A stretch of DNA of 64,000 nt from Amaranthus tricolor (GCF_026212465.1 NC_080056.1:22566464-22630463); one strand, 5' to 3'. Positions 24,666 through 35,590 are shown, counted from the stretch's first letter. A program made the numbers and translations. Notes: generated from the sequence alone by a model not told the origin.

Positions 24666-24890
24666 TTGCTGCGAGCTAAGAACAACTGCAGCATATACTG
24701 TGAAAATTCAATTAATTGCTGCGGGCAACGGGAAAACCGCAGCATATACTTGTGAATGTTTAATTAATTGCTGCGGGCAACGGGAAAACCGCAGCATATA
24801 TTTAATTTATTTTTCAAAAATAATTTTATGCTGCTTTTTTGTAAAACCGTAGCATATATTGCGTAGCAAATGTGGTTCTTTCCACTAGTG
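24666..24890 (-). repeat. CACTA terminal inverted repeat end and subterminal repeats
   Basis: Terminus at 24890 (minus strand CACTAGTGGAAAG). Subterminal units begin near 24666, 24717, 24768 and 24829. Each is itself a small inverted repeat (tgctgcgg/ccgcagca), so each could bind a subterminal-repeat protein symmetrically. Confidence 0.8.
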
Positions 24891-26533
24891 GTAGTAATGG
24901 GCTGGGGTGTTGGATTTCGAGCTACGAGGATAATGGGCTCGGGTGTTCGTTCGACCGAAGCCTTAGGATCCCCATGTTGACTTTCCTGATCCTTGACAAT
25001 TATATTTTCCAAGTATACAATGGGTGTTCCCATCTTCTGCAAAATGAATGCAACTTTGTCGAGTACGTCCTTCGTAATTTCCCTTCTGAGGGTCGCTACT
25101 TCTTTAGGTAGCAACGATCTGGATAGAGTAGTGACACACTCTTGGTCGTACGCCTTCTTTAACCCCACGTAGACCCGTCCTTTTCCGACAAACCGCCCTT
25201 TATGGTCTTTCCTTAAGACCATATCTCATGCATCAACATTGCCTCTAAGGATGAATTCCCCCGTTGCTTCTTTTTCCTTCCAGCCCATCTATTCAAATAA
25301 AAAGTGACATATATAACAATTAGTTTATAGTAAATCAAAGCCAATAAAAACAAAACAAATCAAGCATATATTTAATAATTTCAAAACTCACCACAGCATC
25401 AAAAACTATAATTGTTCCGGGATCAGTAATGGTAAATTTACCACTTGAATCTCGGGAATGAAGTTTGCAGTACCAATCTCGCACCCGATCTCCAGTAGGA
25501 GTATTCACGGATGCAGAGGTAGCCGTAGATGAGGTCGTCAGACTCTGATTGGGGTAAAAACCCCCATCCACCCACTCTTTTTGGGGCTCATCGTACGTTT
25601 TTGGGCCCAAGCGATGGTAAAACTTCCTTTTGCTTGCTAATTCAAAAGCTTTACAATGCTTTTCCTAATTAATCAATAGAAATCAAATGTCATATATTAG
25701 TTTAATGATTGAATTAAAAGAAGAAAAATTAAATGAATAGCCATAATATAATGGAATACTTACAACTTCTGTGGGAGTTGTTTTTTTGGCAACAAACATT
25801 TCCCATTCATTCTTCCCCCCATATTTCATAGGGCATCTTTGAAGGTGCTTAGTCTCCACCTTCGTTTCTCGTTTTGACCTTCTTGGTCTTACGGGCAAGT
25901 TTCTTGGTAATCCAGCCAGTTACAAGCTTGGATTTTAAATCTCTGAATCTTTTAGCAACTGCTAAACGAAATACATTCTTCTTCTCTTCATTGTTCTCAA
26001 TGTGAAAAAGATTCTACAAAAAAGAAAAATTATATTTATGAGTGTGAATTAAATTAATTTTAAAATGAAACTAAATGAATAAAAATAGTAAAGTTGCTTA
26101 CCACAGTATCATCCTATAGAGAGTTCTTCAAACCCTTTGGAACCTCGTTCCATGCGTACCAAATGGAAATCTTACGGACACATATGTTGATTTGTTTTCC
26201 ATATAGCCTACGCCATTTTCCACAGTGTTGACCCAATGCATTGTATTCCAAGTGCATGGGTTTTATGACTTTAAGGCTTTTCATAGGACCTCGTTCTTTT
26301 CTCTTCTTAGAACCAACGCTAGTAGTGGTAGTGGAAGCATCCGTTGGTACTATTTCTATCTCCGAGGGATATGGTGAGGCGTCTTTAGCAATCCTCTCGT
26401 GTCTAACAAATGGGTCGTCATCCTTAATTATGTCCTTCTCCATCTCGGGATCATAGTCCTTATCTGACTCACTAAGATGCTCATTATCTGAAGTCTCAAT
26501 CTCGAGGACAATTTCATCTCTGAAAAGGTGCAT
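24891..26533 (-). pseudogene. CACTA element 1 second ORF (Transposase_24 / TNPA-like), interrupted
   Basis: The minus strand starts MHLFRDEIVLEIE at 26533 with an acidic N-terminus. It continues through the conserved EYNALGQ block (about 26230) and a WNEVPKGLK motif (26130), then after introns KRFRDLKSKLVT (25960), a Y-D-E-P-Q-K-E-W segment (25600) with DWYCKLHSRDSSGKF, and a C-terminal part 25222-24900 with KGRVYVGLKKAY. The order matches Ptta/En/Spm-type proteins. Exons are separated by AT-rich introns (25680-25900 and 26040-26100). The C-terminus is replaced at 24890 by the terminus of CACTA element 2, whose bases fuse into the reading frame. Confidence 0.78.
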
Positions 26534-26587
26534 TGTAGATGAGTACCTAAATGGATGTGATTAGAAATATATTAGAACAACATAGGA

Positions 26588-27386
26588 ACGTAATTTCTAT
26601 TCTAACTATTTCAATACAATAATATATACCAAATAGTGTTTTGTGCCAAGTTTCATGCAAAATAAACCAAGTTTGAACCACTTTAAGCGAGAAAGTGCCA
26701 AAAAAGCATAAGAAAACCTTAAAAACGCAACTTAGCAAGTTATTTCAAGCATATGACTATTATTTTTAATTCTAACCATTTCAACACAATAATATATACC
26801 AAATAGTGTTGTGTGACAAGTTTCATGAAAAAAAACCAAGTTTGAACCACTTTAAGCAAGAAAGTGCCGAAAAAGCATAAAAAACCTTAAAAACGCAACT
26901 TAGCATGTAATTTCAAGCATACGAGTATTGTTTTGGATTTTAATTATTTCAACCCAATAATATATACCAAATAGTGTTGTGTTCCAAGTTTCATGCAAAT
27001 TAAACCATGTTTGAAGCACTTTACGCGAGGAAGTGCCAAAAAAGAATAAAAACCTTAAAAACGCAACTTAGCACGTGATTTCAAGCATATGACTATTGTT
27101 TTCAATTCTAACCATTTCAACACAATAATATATCCAAATAGTGTTGTGTGCCAAGTTTCATGCAAAACAAACCAAGTTTGAACCACTTTAAGCGAGAAAA
27201 TGCCAAAAAAGCATAAAAAACCTTAAGAATGCAACTTGGCACTTAATTTCAAGCATATAACTATTGTTTTCAATTCCAATCATTTCAACAGAATAATATA
27301 TACCAAATAGTGTTGTGTAACAAGTGTCATGTAAAACAAACCAAGTTTGAACCATTTTAAGCGAGAAAGTGCTAAAAAAGCATAAA
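26588..27386 (+). repeat. Satellite array B, ~169-bp monomer, about 4.7 copies, inside a CACTA intron
   Basis: Same monomer family and orientation as array A (ccaaatagtgttgtgtgcc, aaaccaagtttgaaccactt). It has a private variant aaaagcata(a/ag)aaaacctta in place of the aaaacgcttaaaaaacctca of array A, present in all its units. It lies between the Tnp2 C-terminal exon (splice donor AAG|GTATGAAG at about 27395, minus strand) and the second ORF at 26533 of CACTA element 1. Confidence 0.92.
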
Positions 27387-27394
27387 TACTTCAT

Positions 27395-28600
27395 ACCTTG
27401 CGAATCAATTAATTCAATTGTATTACTTCTGTGTGATCTACACGCGTACAACCAACATCTACATCAAGTTCATCCATGGATTTTGGATTGATAACGGGCG
27501 GGGAGTCTTCATAAGCATCATATTCTTCGTCATCATCAACATCACATGTACCAAGGATACTTCTTTTTCCCGATACAACAATAGACCATTTTTTATCGGA
27601 CGGGTCTACAATGTAGAATACTTGCTTGGCCTGTGTGACTAGTATAAATGGCTTCTTACTATCACGCAAACGAGTTAAGTCTACAAGAATGAATTCGCAA
27701 GGGTTATCATGTTTTACGCATCGTCCATTACTATTCATCCACTTGCATTTGAAATGACCAATAGTGAAACTTGAGTAGTCAAGCTCCTATATTTCATGTA
27801 CCCGCCCGTAGTATACCAATTTAGCATCAACCGGCGATTGATCCTTGGCACTCGCGTAAAATGTAGATGACGCCAAAATAGAAACCCCACTATTTAGCAG
27901 ATAAGATGACTTCTTATCTTGACCCTCAATCCAAAATGTGAACCCATTGACATCGTAATTCTTATATTTGTTGACATCATCACGAGGACTAAAAGCTAAC
28001 CACTTAACAGTTTCAAATACACCCTTGAGTTCTTCACATATTACTCGATTATGAAACCAATCAATAAACGACTTATTATGCAACCGCATCAATGCCCTAT
28101 CTTCTTTAGAAGGATATTTGGCGCGCAATGTATCGAGATGCTCATTCATAAAAGGATGGACTTCTGGAATATGATGTAACACATACAAGTGTGCTTGTAG
28201 AAGACTATCTCGAGGAGGTTTGATCGATTTGGAGCCAATCTTTCCTTTTCCCTCAAGCGTTCCTTCATGTCGAGAGGTGGGAAGTCTAATAGGCTTTGCC
28301 ATGGCCATATACTCGGCTATGAAGTTACTAATCTCATCGCTCACAGTGCCTTGAATCATACTCTCCTTGGGATGTGCTGGATTCCTCACTTTGTTTTGTA
28401 AAAGTCCCATGTGCCTTTAAAAAGGATAAAACAACCTTAAAAAAACTGGACCCAAAAGCTTGATTTCACGAACGAGATGGACAATAAAATGAACAATTAT
28501 GTCTAAAAAAGAAGGTGAAAAATACATCTCAAACTTGCATAAAGTTACAATCACGTTGACTTGAAGAGCATCAAGCTTAAAGGGATCAAGAATTTTTATT
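27395..28600 (-). pseudogene. CACTA element 1 Tnp2 C-terminal half (DUF4218 and DUF4216 regions)
   Basis: The minus strand from about 28600 reads the DUF4218 block (LDALQVNVIVTLCKFEMYF, then VHFIVHLVREI). A stop follows near 28415, then a frame of 207 codons (28410-27787) with HPKESM, a long basic linker and WLAFSPRDDVNKYKNYDVNGFTF, typical of DUF4216. After one more in-frame stop at 27787-27789 the same frame continues through VFYIVDPSDKKWSIVV (about 27600) to an acidic tail and a donor site near 27395. Two stops in about 400 codons mean it is fairly well preserved. The N-terminal half is missing: upstream at 28.6-28.77 kb lies an oppositely oriented CACTA start. Confidence 0.85.
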
Positions 28601-28639
28601 ATTTTGCTAACTAGGGTTAATTTTGGGTTGTATTATTAT

Positions 28640-28765
28640 TAGGGTTAATTAGGGTTAAGTATATATTTTGATTTATGTGTATTAATTTTATTTTAATTAA
28701 TTAATTCCACATAAGATGACGAAAGATCGTTCTTGGATGTATGGAAGCATTGAATGATCATAACT
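28640..28765 (+). pseudogene. CACTA element 3: leader end and first codons of Tnp2, interrupted
   Basis: On the plus strand, AG then ATGACGAAAGATCGTTC at 28718 encodes MTKDRSWMYGS, matching the start of Tnp2 in element 2 (MKKDRSWMYGS). The preceding ~40 bases (tattaattttattttaatta) match the corresponding intron end there. Coding similarity runs to 28765, where the LTR at 28766 begins. It is divergent to, and about 120 bp from, the minus-strand DUF4218 exon. Confidence 0.75.
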
Positions 28766-30007
28766 TGAAGACTCAACTCTTTTAAATGATGATAATCCAA
28801 AACACATATTGATTAAACAAATAAATTAAGTAATTACATTTAGTTGTTTAAGTCGATCCAAAATCATATTGGATATAAATTGAATAATTGATATATATGT
28901 TTAAGTCCGAATTGATCGAATATGCTTAAATAACTTAAGCTTATCTTAAGGTTGAATTTATAAGTCTTGAAATATGCTTAAATGTCTTTAAGATAATTAT
29001 GTTTATAATAAAATAATTTTCATAATTATCTTTGAAGTATTTTAATAGGTCAAGGTTTATTAAAATTATCTTTGAAATATTTTAATTGGTCAAGGTTCAT
29101 TAAATTAATTTTGAATTATTTCAATAGGTTAATATATTGAAATTAAGTTTGTTTATACGTTAATTTGTTATTAACGTTTGAATATTTTATTTGAATTTAA
29201 AATATGTGCTTCCAATAGTTGGATGATTAAATATATATAGTACAAGCTAAAAACGTTTTGTTATTATTAGCACACATTAATATTTGAATTTAAAAGGTGT
29301 TGTTAAGCTAATTAAATAGTTTCCTATAAATAAGATGATAATTTAAATTGATACTAAAAATAGGAAATGACAATTTAAATAAGTGCTAAAAATAGTAATT
29401 AATTTGAATAATTATTTACACTTTATTTTATCTGGTTTTTGCTGAGTTTTCAATACCTTGTATGAGTTCTAACGTGGCAGCAAAGCATTGGTTATTAAAA
29501 ACAAATTACAGCACACAATGACGAAAATAGATGAGCTGTCAGTGCAATGTCAGTTTGAGATAAAGCTCAAGGTCTTGAAGACTAGCATAGAATATCCAGA
29601 TCAACAAAATTAACGGATGAAGCTTTTTTGCTCTTCAAGGATATGTTGAGGCGTGACATATATAAATACAAGGCTTCGTTTAAGAATTAAGGATGAACCG
29701 CTTCTTACATTTTTCTCTCTTGACTTAAGATCTAGTATTCTCTAAGTATTCAAAAGAGTTGTAATTCTTAGTCCATCGAACTCTTACAATTTGTAATAGG
29801 CTTAAGTGTTAAAAAGAGTTGGATTATTTCACAGTTTAATACGCCTAACTTAGAATACTTTTCAAAGTGTTCAACTTGTAATCTCTGTTGTGAGATTGGG
29901 ATTTGCTTTTATTAAAGAGACTTGTAAGACGTTTCTTCAAGGGGAAGAACGTTTCTTTAATTCGCCTAACTTAGAATACTTCGACGTGGGTTTAAGCCTC
30001 AATATCA
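28766..30007 (+). repeat. LTR of the first copia family, solo, inserted in Tnp2 start
   Basis: It begins TGAAGACTCAACTC, like the LTR at 11,408-12,420, and shares its later blocks (ccaaaatcatatt, gttgaggcgt, ggggaagaacgt) in the same order. TATA box at 29661-29668. The right end is placed at caatatca (30007) by comparison. No target duplication is visible: the left flank is taact while the right side runs into satellite array C. That suggests a later deletion or rearrangement at the right junction. Confidence 0.75.
29661..29668 (+). promoter_or_regulatory. TATA box of the LTR at 28,766-30,007
   Basis: TATAAATA followed by caaggcttcg; the related LTR at 11.4-12.4 kb has a diverged version at the same relative place. 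Confidence 0.5.
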
Positions 30008-30019
30008 TGTTTGGGTTTA

Positions 30020-32012
30020 GATTTTTTTAACACATTCTCGCATAAAGTACTTCAAACTTTGTTTGTTTGGCATGAAACTTGGCACACAACACTATTTGGT
30101 ACATATTATTGTGTTGAAATGGTTAGAGTTGAAAACAAATAGTCATAGGCTTGAAATTACGTGCTAAGTTCCGTTTTTAAGGTCTTTTAAGTTTTTTTGG
30201 CACTTTCTTGCATAAAGTAGTTCAAACTTGGTTTGTTTGGCATGACACTTGGCACAAAAACTATTTGGTATATATTATTGTGTTGAAATGGTTAGAATTG
30301 AAAACATTAGTCATATGCTTCAAATTACATTCTAAGTTGCGTTATAAAGGTTTTTTATGCTTTTTTGGCACTTTCTAGTATAAAGTACATCAAACTTGGT
30401 TTGTATGGCATCAAACTTGGCACACAATACTATTTGGTATACATTATTGTGTTGAAATGGTTAGAATCGAAAGCAATTGTCATATGCTTGAAATTACGTG
30501 CTTTGTAGCGTTTTTAAGATTTTTTAAGCTTTTTGTCACTTTCTCGCATAAAGTAGTTCAAACTCGGTTTGTTTGGCATGAAACTTGGGCACACAACAAT
30601 ATTTGGCATATATTATTGTGTTGAAAGGGTTAGAATTGAAAACAATAGTCATATCCTTGAAATTACGTGCTAAGATCCGTTTTTAAAGTTTTTTAAGACT
30701 TTCTCGCTTAAAGTAGTCCAAACTTGGTTTGTTTGGCATGAAACTTGTCACACAACACTATTCGGTATACATTATTGTGTTGAAATGGTTAGAACTAAAA
30801 ATATAGTTATATGCTTTAAATTATGTGCTAAGTTGTGTGTTTAATGTTTTTTATGCTCTTTTTGCACTTTCTCGCATCAAGGAGTACAAACTTGGTTTCT
30901 TTAGCATGAAACTTGGCACACAAAACTATTTGGTATATATTATGGTATTGAAATGGTTAGAATTGAAAACAATAGTCATATGCTTTAAATTACGTGCTAA
31001 GTTTCGCTTTCAAGGTTTTTAAAGCCTTTTTGGCCCTTTTTCGTATAAAGTAGTTCCAACATGGTTTGTTTGGCTTGAAACTTGTCACGCAACACTATTT
31101 GATATATATTTTTTTCTTGAAATGGTTAAAAGTGAAAACAATAATTATAGGCTTGAAATTACATGCTACGTTGCGTTTTTAAGGTTTTTAATCATTTTTG
31201 GCACTTTCTCGCTTAAAGTAGGTAAAACTTGGTTTGTTTGGCATGAAACTTGGCACACAACACGATTTGTTATATACTATTGTGTTGAAATGGTTAGAAC
31301 GGAAAATATAGTCATAAGCTTGAAATTACGTGCTAAGTTGAGTTCTTATGGTTTTTTAAGCATTTTTGGCACTTTCTCGCATAAAGTAATTTAAACACGG
31401 TTTGTTTGGCATGAAACTTGGCACACAACACTATTTGGTATATATTATTGTGTGGAATTGGTTAGAACTAAAAACAATAGTATTATGCTTGAAATTACAT
31501 GCTAAGTTGCTTTTTAAAGGTTTTTAAAGCTTTTTTGGCACTTTCTCTCATAAAGTCGTTCAAACTTGGTTTGTTTGGCATGAAACTTGGCACTCAAAAC
31601 TATTTGGTATATACTACTGTGTTGAAATGGTCAGAATTTAAAAAAAAGGTCATATGCTTGAAATTACGTGCTATTTTCCGTTTGAAAGGTTTTTAAAGCT
31701 TTTTCTGCACTTTCTCGCATAAAGTATTTCAAACATGGTTTGTTTGGCATGAAACTTGGCACACAACACTATTTGGTATATAGTATTGTGTTGAAATGGT
31801 TAGAAGTGAAAACAATATTCATATTGCGTTTTAAAGGTTTTTTAAGTGTTTTTGGCTCTTTTCTCGCATAAAGTATTTCAAACTTGATTTGTTTGGCATG
31901 AAACATGTAACACTACACTTTTTTGGAATATATTATTGTATTGAAATGGTTAGAACTTAAAAAATAGTCGCATGCATGAAATTACGTGCTAAGTTGCGTT
32001 TTTAAAGTTTTT
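30020..32012 (-). repeat. Satellite array C, ~168-bp monomer, about 12 copies, inverted relative to A and B
   Basis: The landmark cactttctcgcataaagt recurs at about 30201, 30369, 30537, 30699, 30865, 31033, 31202, 31370, 31539 and 31708, a period of 162-169 bp. It is the reverse complement of the array A monomer (aagttgcgtttttaaggttt, ttggcatgaaacttggcaca, tattattgtgttgaaatggtt). One monomer near 31,820 has an internal deletion. Short plus-strand ORFs (30825-31696) are by-products of the repeat. Confidence 0.94.
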
Positions 32013-32335
32013 TAATAATATGTATATTCTAATAATACTAATAAAAATTATTCAACTAATCCTATGTAAAAATTAATAACTACATTCATTCAACTAACCC
32101 TAATTAAGCCTAAAAATAATACAAGCCAATCAACCCTAGTTAATACACTAATAAAAAAACAACTAAATTCGTAAATAAAATCACATTAATAATTTCGAAC
32201 ACATAGAAATGTCAAAAACAAAACTTGATATAAAATTAGAAATTACCTTGGTATTTAGATAATAATGTTGTGCTCTACAATGGAGTTATGTACCTACAAT
32301 AGAAAAACAGTAACAAAATTAATATAAAACCATAG
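32013..32335 (-). other. CACTA leader/intron fragment
   Basis: Non-coding. The segment attaccttggtatttag ... gctctacaatgg ... aatagaaaaacag...aacaaaatt (32245-32325) parallels the leader of CACTA element 2 at 24,210-24,275 on the minus strand. So array C is flanked on the right, like the other arrays, by CACTA-derived DNA. Confidence 0.55.
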
Positions 32336-32339
32336 TAAG

Positions 32340-32842
32340 CTCTAAAATACCATGAAGTTTGAAGAAGTAAATGTCGAAGAAATTCATCAACATGTGGACA
32401 AGGTATTAGGTTGAAAAGGCAAGACAAACTTGAATTATAAGCATATTCGAATTTTGACTGTGGATCATGTATTGATACAAGGAGATCCATAACAGGATAT
32501 GTTATGATGTTAATAAATTCTCCTATTAGTTGGAAAAGCAACAAACAGCAAATTGTCTCATGATCAAGTTCTGAGGCAGAATATAGAATAATGGCTAGTG
32601 CAACTTCTAAGGTTACTTGGATTTTTAGATTACTCCACGAACTTGGGGTTCCAATAGAAAAGCCAACTACTTTTTACTGTGATAATCTGCAATTCTCATA
32701 GGAAAGAATCTTGTATTTCATGAAAGAACTAAGCATATTGAAATAGAGTCTCACTTTATGAAGGACAAAGTTTTGGAAGGTCTATTACAATTATCGTATT
32801 TGCCAACAAAGGATCAAACTAGGTTCTTCACAGCCTCTAGTT
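32340..32842 (+). pseudogene. Copia RNase H fragment
   Basis: In shifting frames the plus strand reads a YCDSDFDCGSCIDTRRSITGY-like block (about 32430-32490), SWKSNKQQIVS, SSSEAEYR, WIFRLLHELG, a YCDN motif, then RTKHIEIESHFMKDKVLEGL and a LPTKDQT end. This is the full tail of a plant copia RNase H. Stops and small indels occur near 32,400, 32,550 and 32,700. The truncated left side means RT is absent. Confidence 0.85.
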
Positions 32843-32855
32843 TGAGGAGGGGAGG
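32843..32855 (+). promoter_or_regulatory. Polypurine tract of the truncated copia
   Basis: TGAGGAGGGGAGG immediately before the LTR start TGTTGAAATT, the expected plus-strand primer position. Confidence 0.75.
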
Positions 32856-33287
32856 TGTTGAAATTTATGGTCATGTACAACTGGTTATGTGTGTGTTGCA
32901 CCAGGTTCTATCCATGCTTCAAGGTTCTTGCTTTAGTCTTGTCCTCAGCCTCATCAAGGAATGTAATACATGTCCAGCAGCCTATTATCCAGTCTGCCTA
33001 CCTAATTAATGTATGAAGTAGGTTTATAATCCTTGTGCGTAGTGTGTAATCTGTGTGCTTAGTGTGTTATCTATGGTTGAGATTAGTTTGTAATCAAGGG
33101 CTTAGATTGGTTGCTAAGATGATTAGGATTAGTTAGTTATAACAAACTCATATAATAGCATTTAGTCTTTTCAGTGTTTGTTTGCACTTGTATAAATAAG
33201 CATAGGATCCCTCATTGTACATAAGATTCTTTCATCAATCAATAACAATTCATTTCAGATTCTTGATTATTCTCTGAATTTATATCA
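32856..33287 (+). repeat. 3' LTR of the truncated copia
   Basis: Starts TGTTGAAATT after the polypurine tract; TATA box TATAAATA at 33191-33198. The right boundary is tentatively the CA at 33286-33287; without a second LTR it cannot be fixed. Confidence 0.6.
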
Positions 33288-33660
33288 TGTATAGCCTTAA
33301 TATAACCACTTACAATAATCTTAAAACGAATGATATAATTAAATGTATGTGCCCGTCGCATGATGGACTAACTCATAGAAGACCTGCTGAAGGATTTTTT
33401 CATTGCGATGAAATCAGATTGTGTTTTCATCTTCTACTTTGTTTAATAAAGACATTACTAATAAGGTTGTGAATTTGTGATATTGGGCTTGATCTTGAGA
33501 ATAATTCTCATTTTAGACCCAAACTTGTGCTTGGGATCAATACAAGAATTTTTTTTTCTTTAGACTTTTTGCTCTTATTTAAGACAAAAATTTAATAAAA
33601 TGAGCATTTTGGAAAAACAATTCTCAAAATTAGTTTCGAAAAATTTAAATTTCTAAATTA
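33288..33660. other. AT-rich interval, nothing recognised
   Basis: A 61-codon plus-strand ORF (33287-33472) shows no domain. No repeat termini were seen. Confidence 0.4.
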
Positions 33661-33990
33661 AGCGTGTTTGTGTCCGAGCCTAAGGTTAGGGATTTTTTGT
33701 TGTTAGTAATAGCGACGATAAACATGTTAAAACCAAACAAAATTTACCACAAATTTGTTCACTATTACTAACAGCAAATAAAAGGAAGACGATGTCATAA
33801 CATTTGAAATGACAAAAAAACAAAATGTTAGGTGATTACTCTTTTTGTCCTTCAAATGTTATCACATTGCCTTGCTTTTGTTTGCTGTTAGTAAACAAAG
33901 AATAAATTCGTGGTAAATTTTATTGACTTTTAACTTTTTGTCTTGTTCGCTATTACTAACAGCGAACAAACTCTGACCTTAGGTTCAAAC
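33661..33990. mobile_element. Long hairpin / foldback element, ~150-bp arms
   Basis: The left arm (33661-33815) and reverse complement of the right arm (33840-33990) align nearly throughout: cctaaggt, gttagtaatagcga, aaaatttaccac, actaacagcaaa and ataacatttgaa occur in the same order. The loop is only about 20-25 bases. It shares the gttcgctgttagtaacagc-type motif with the MITE at 17,907-18,340. It is non-coding. A transcript across it would form a long near-perfect stem. Confidence 0.8.
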
Positions 33991-34369
33991 ATAGAGGCTT
34001 GTTTTCAGAATTAATATTTTTCCAACTTATTTTTGAGAACTTTTTTTTTTAAAAAAAAAAAACCTCATTTTTATCAAATTTTCAATATTTAAATACAATT
34101 CATGAGATTTTTATATGTACTCAATTTCTACATTTTTGCCAAAACTTAAATCATGTCATTTGATTTTAGGTTGCAAATGTGATTATAAGTTCCAAAGTAA
34201 TTCTTACTTTTTATATGTTTGAATGTTAATCGTTACTCTTATCTTTGATGAAATAGGGATAGGAAAAGAGATGTGATAAAAGTTGCTCAAAAAATAGTTA
34301 TATGTCCTGATAAAATTGAATCAAAAAGAAAGAGGAAGATTTTTAAGAAATTGGTAATAAATAAAGATA

Positions 34370-34526
34370 AAAAAAATAAATTGTGTGGATGAAATTAAAA
34401 GAGAGTTAAAATATATGAATGAGATTAAAAGAAAGTGGTAGGCCATTGTCCAAAAATAAAAATGATAATAATTAAGTGGAACGAATCAAAATGAAAAATG
34501 CTTCAAATTCAATGGAACGGAGAGAG
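34370..34526 (-). repeat. Stowaway-type MITE end (truncated)
   Basis: Ends aatggaacggagagag followed by TA (34527-34528), a typical Stowaway terminus (CTCTCTCCGTTCC on the minus strand). No left terminus was found, so the left limit is approximate. Confidence 0.5.
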
Positions 34527-34883
34527 TAAGAACTATTTAGCAGATAAGAGTAATAATTAACGTATCATAGGGATAAAATTTCTTAATGATAAGAGTACAA
34601 ATGACAATCAACATATCAAAACAAGTATCACATCCTCTAATCGAGAATTAACCTCGAAAAAATTAAGAATAGAAGTAAAAATTAAACTTCAAAATATGAG
34701 TGATAGAACTCTTATCTCATTCCTATGGCATTACATTGCTCAGTTTTGAATGTTTTAAGTTCTTAAATCTTAAGAAACTCTTATTGGATTTTGTATAAAC
34801 CTTTTGGGTATTGATTTACTAAGTGAATTTGAGACTTTTAGGGTGCCTTTTATGAGAAATTATGGGCTTAATTTTTCTACAGG

Positions 34884-35150
34884 AAGGGATGAGCAAATCC
34901 ACATATCTGAATCCGTTATATAATTTAGATCAGATATCAGATATTTGAAAATTACTAATAAAAATATCCGTATCTAATCCGACTGTGTTCAGATATCTGT
35001 AATCGGATATCCAAAAAGTTCAAATTGGATATTAGGACTGTCTAATATCCAAAAAGGTTGGAGATTTGTTATACTTATCAATACTCAAATCAAAAATCTA
35101 ATATCCGATATTCGATATCTGATATCGAATATTCAAGTTGTAAGTTCCAA
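34884..35150 (+). repeat. Possible hAT-like element end with gatatccg subterminal repeats
   Basis: AGGGATGAGCAAATCC at 34884 is followed by about 250 bp dense in atccgatat/ggatatccg motifs, the layout seen at the hAT ends in this window (GGGATG terminus, then one short motif repeated). No second terminus or target duplication was found. Confidence 0.4.
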
Positions 35151-35369
35151 ATTGAACTTTATTAAGTTTCATAAGTCAAAATTAAAAAATTCTAAAATAT
35201 TATTCAAATTAGTAGAATCTTTATCTTGTGAAATTACATAAAATACACACTACAACACCCCTACGCACATCTAGTTTCATAATTCAATATTACAACCATC
35301 AATTATAATGAGTATTTTCATTGAAATTACTCAAAATAAAAGATGCTCTCTCTAATTCAGCACTAATGT

Positions 35370-35590
35370 TCAATTTGCTTTTTAAACATTATTCATCTCT
35401 TACTTTTAATTTGTATTTTGTTATTAATCTACAAGTTAAAACATAATCATGTGGGATCTTGTTTGATTCGTCTCAATGTAAGGATTATTCATATCAACTT
35501 TCCATAATTTTTAATAATGCACAATCAGAGATATTAAGGATTGAATAAGTATATTAAATAGAATGCATAAATAAATGAGATGTTAGTAGT
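35370..35590 (+). repeat. Diverged Stowaway MITE relic
   Basis: The internal sequence (attaatctacaagttaaaac, gtgggatcttgtttgattcg, agagatattaaggattgaat) parallels the complete copy at 35,741-35,992 in the same order, but its termini are eroded. Confidence 0.6.

Larger units (their letters stand above)
22435..24890 (-). mobile_element. CACTA element 2: 5' end with TIR, subterminal repeats and N-terminal half of Tnp2
   Basis: The terminus CACTAGTGGAAAGAACC reads leftward from 24890. Behind it lie four copies of a tgctgcgg...ccgcagcatata motif spaced about 50 bp apart (24666-24860), the subterminal repeats expected of CACTA transposons. Further in are an intron-rich leader and the Tnp2 start at 23823. 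The element is cut after about half of Tnp2 by satellite array A, and no matching left terminus is seen. Its terminus lies inside the second ORF of CACTA element 1, so it appears to have inserted there. Confidence 0.82.
32340..33287 (+). mobile_element. 5'-truncated Ty1/copia: RNase H remnant plus 3' LTR
   Basis: Plus-strand copia tail: RNase H pseudogene, polypurine tract and one LTR. Nothing 5' of RNase H is present, and the left junction is with the CACTA leader. The LTR differs from the Sirevirus-type LTRs in this window (about 430 bp, start TGTTGAAATTTATGG), so this is a separate copia lineage. Confidence 0.8.

Noticed and set aside
30825..31696. Three plus-strand ORFs of 65-90 codons resembling each other
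   Set aside because: They are the same frame of successive satellite monomers; no independent coding evidence.
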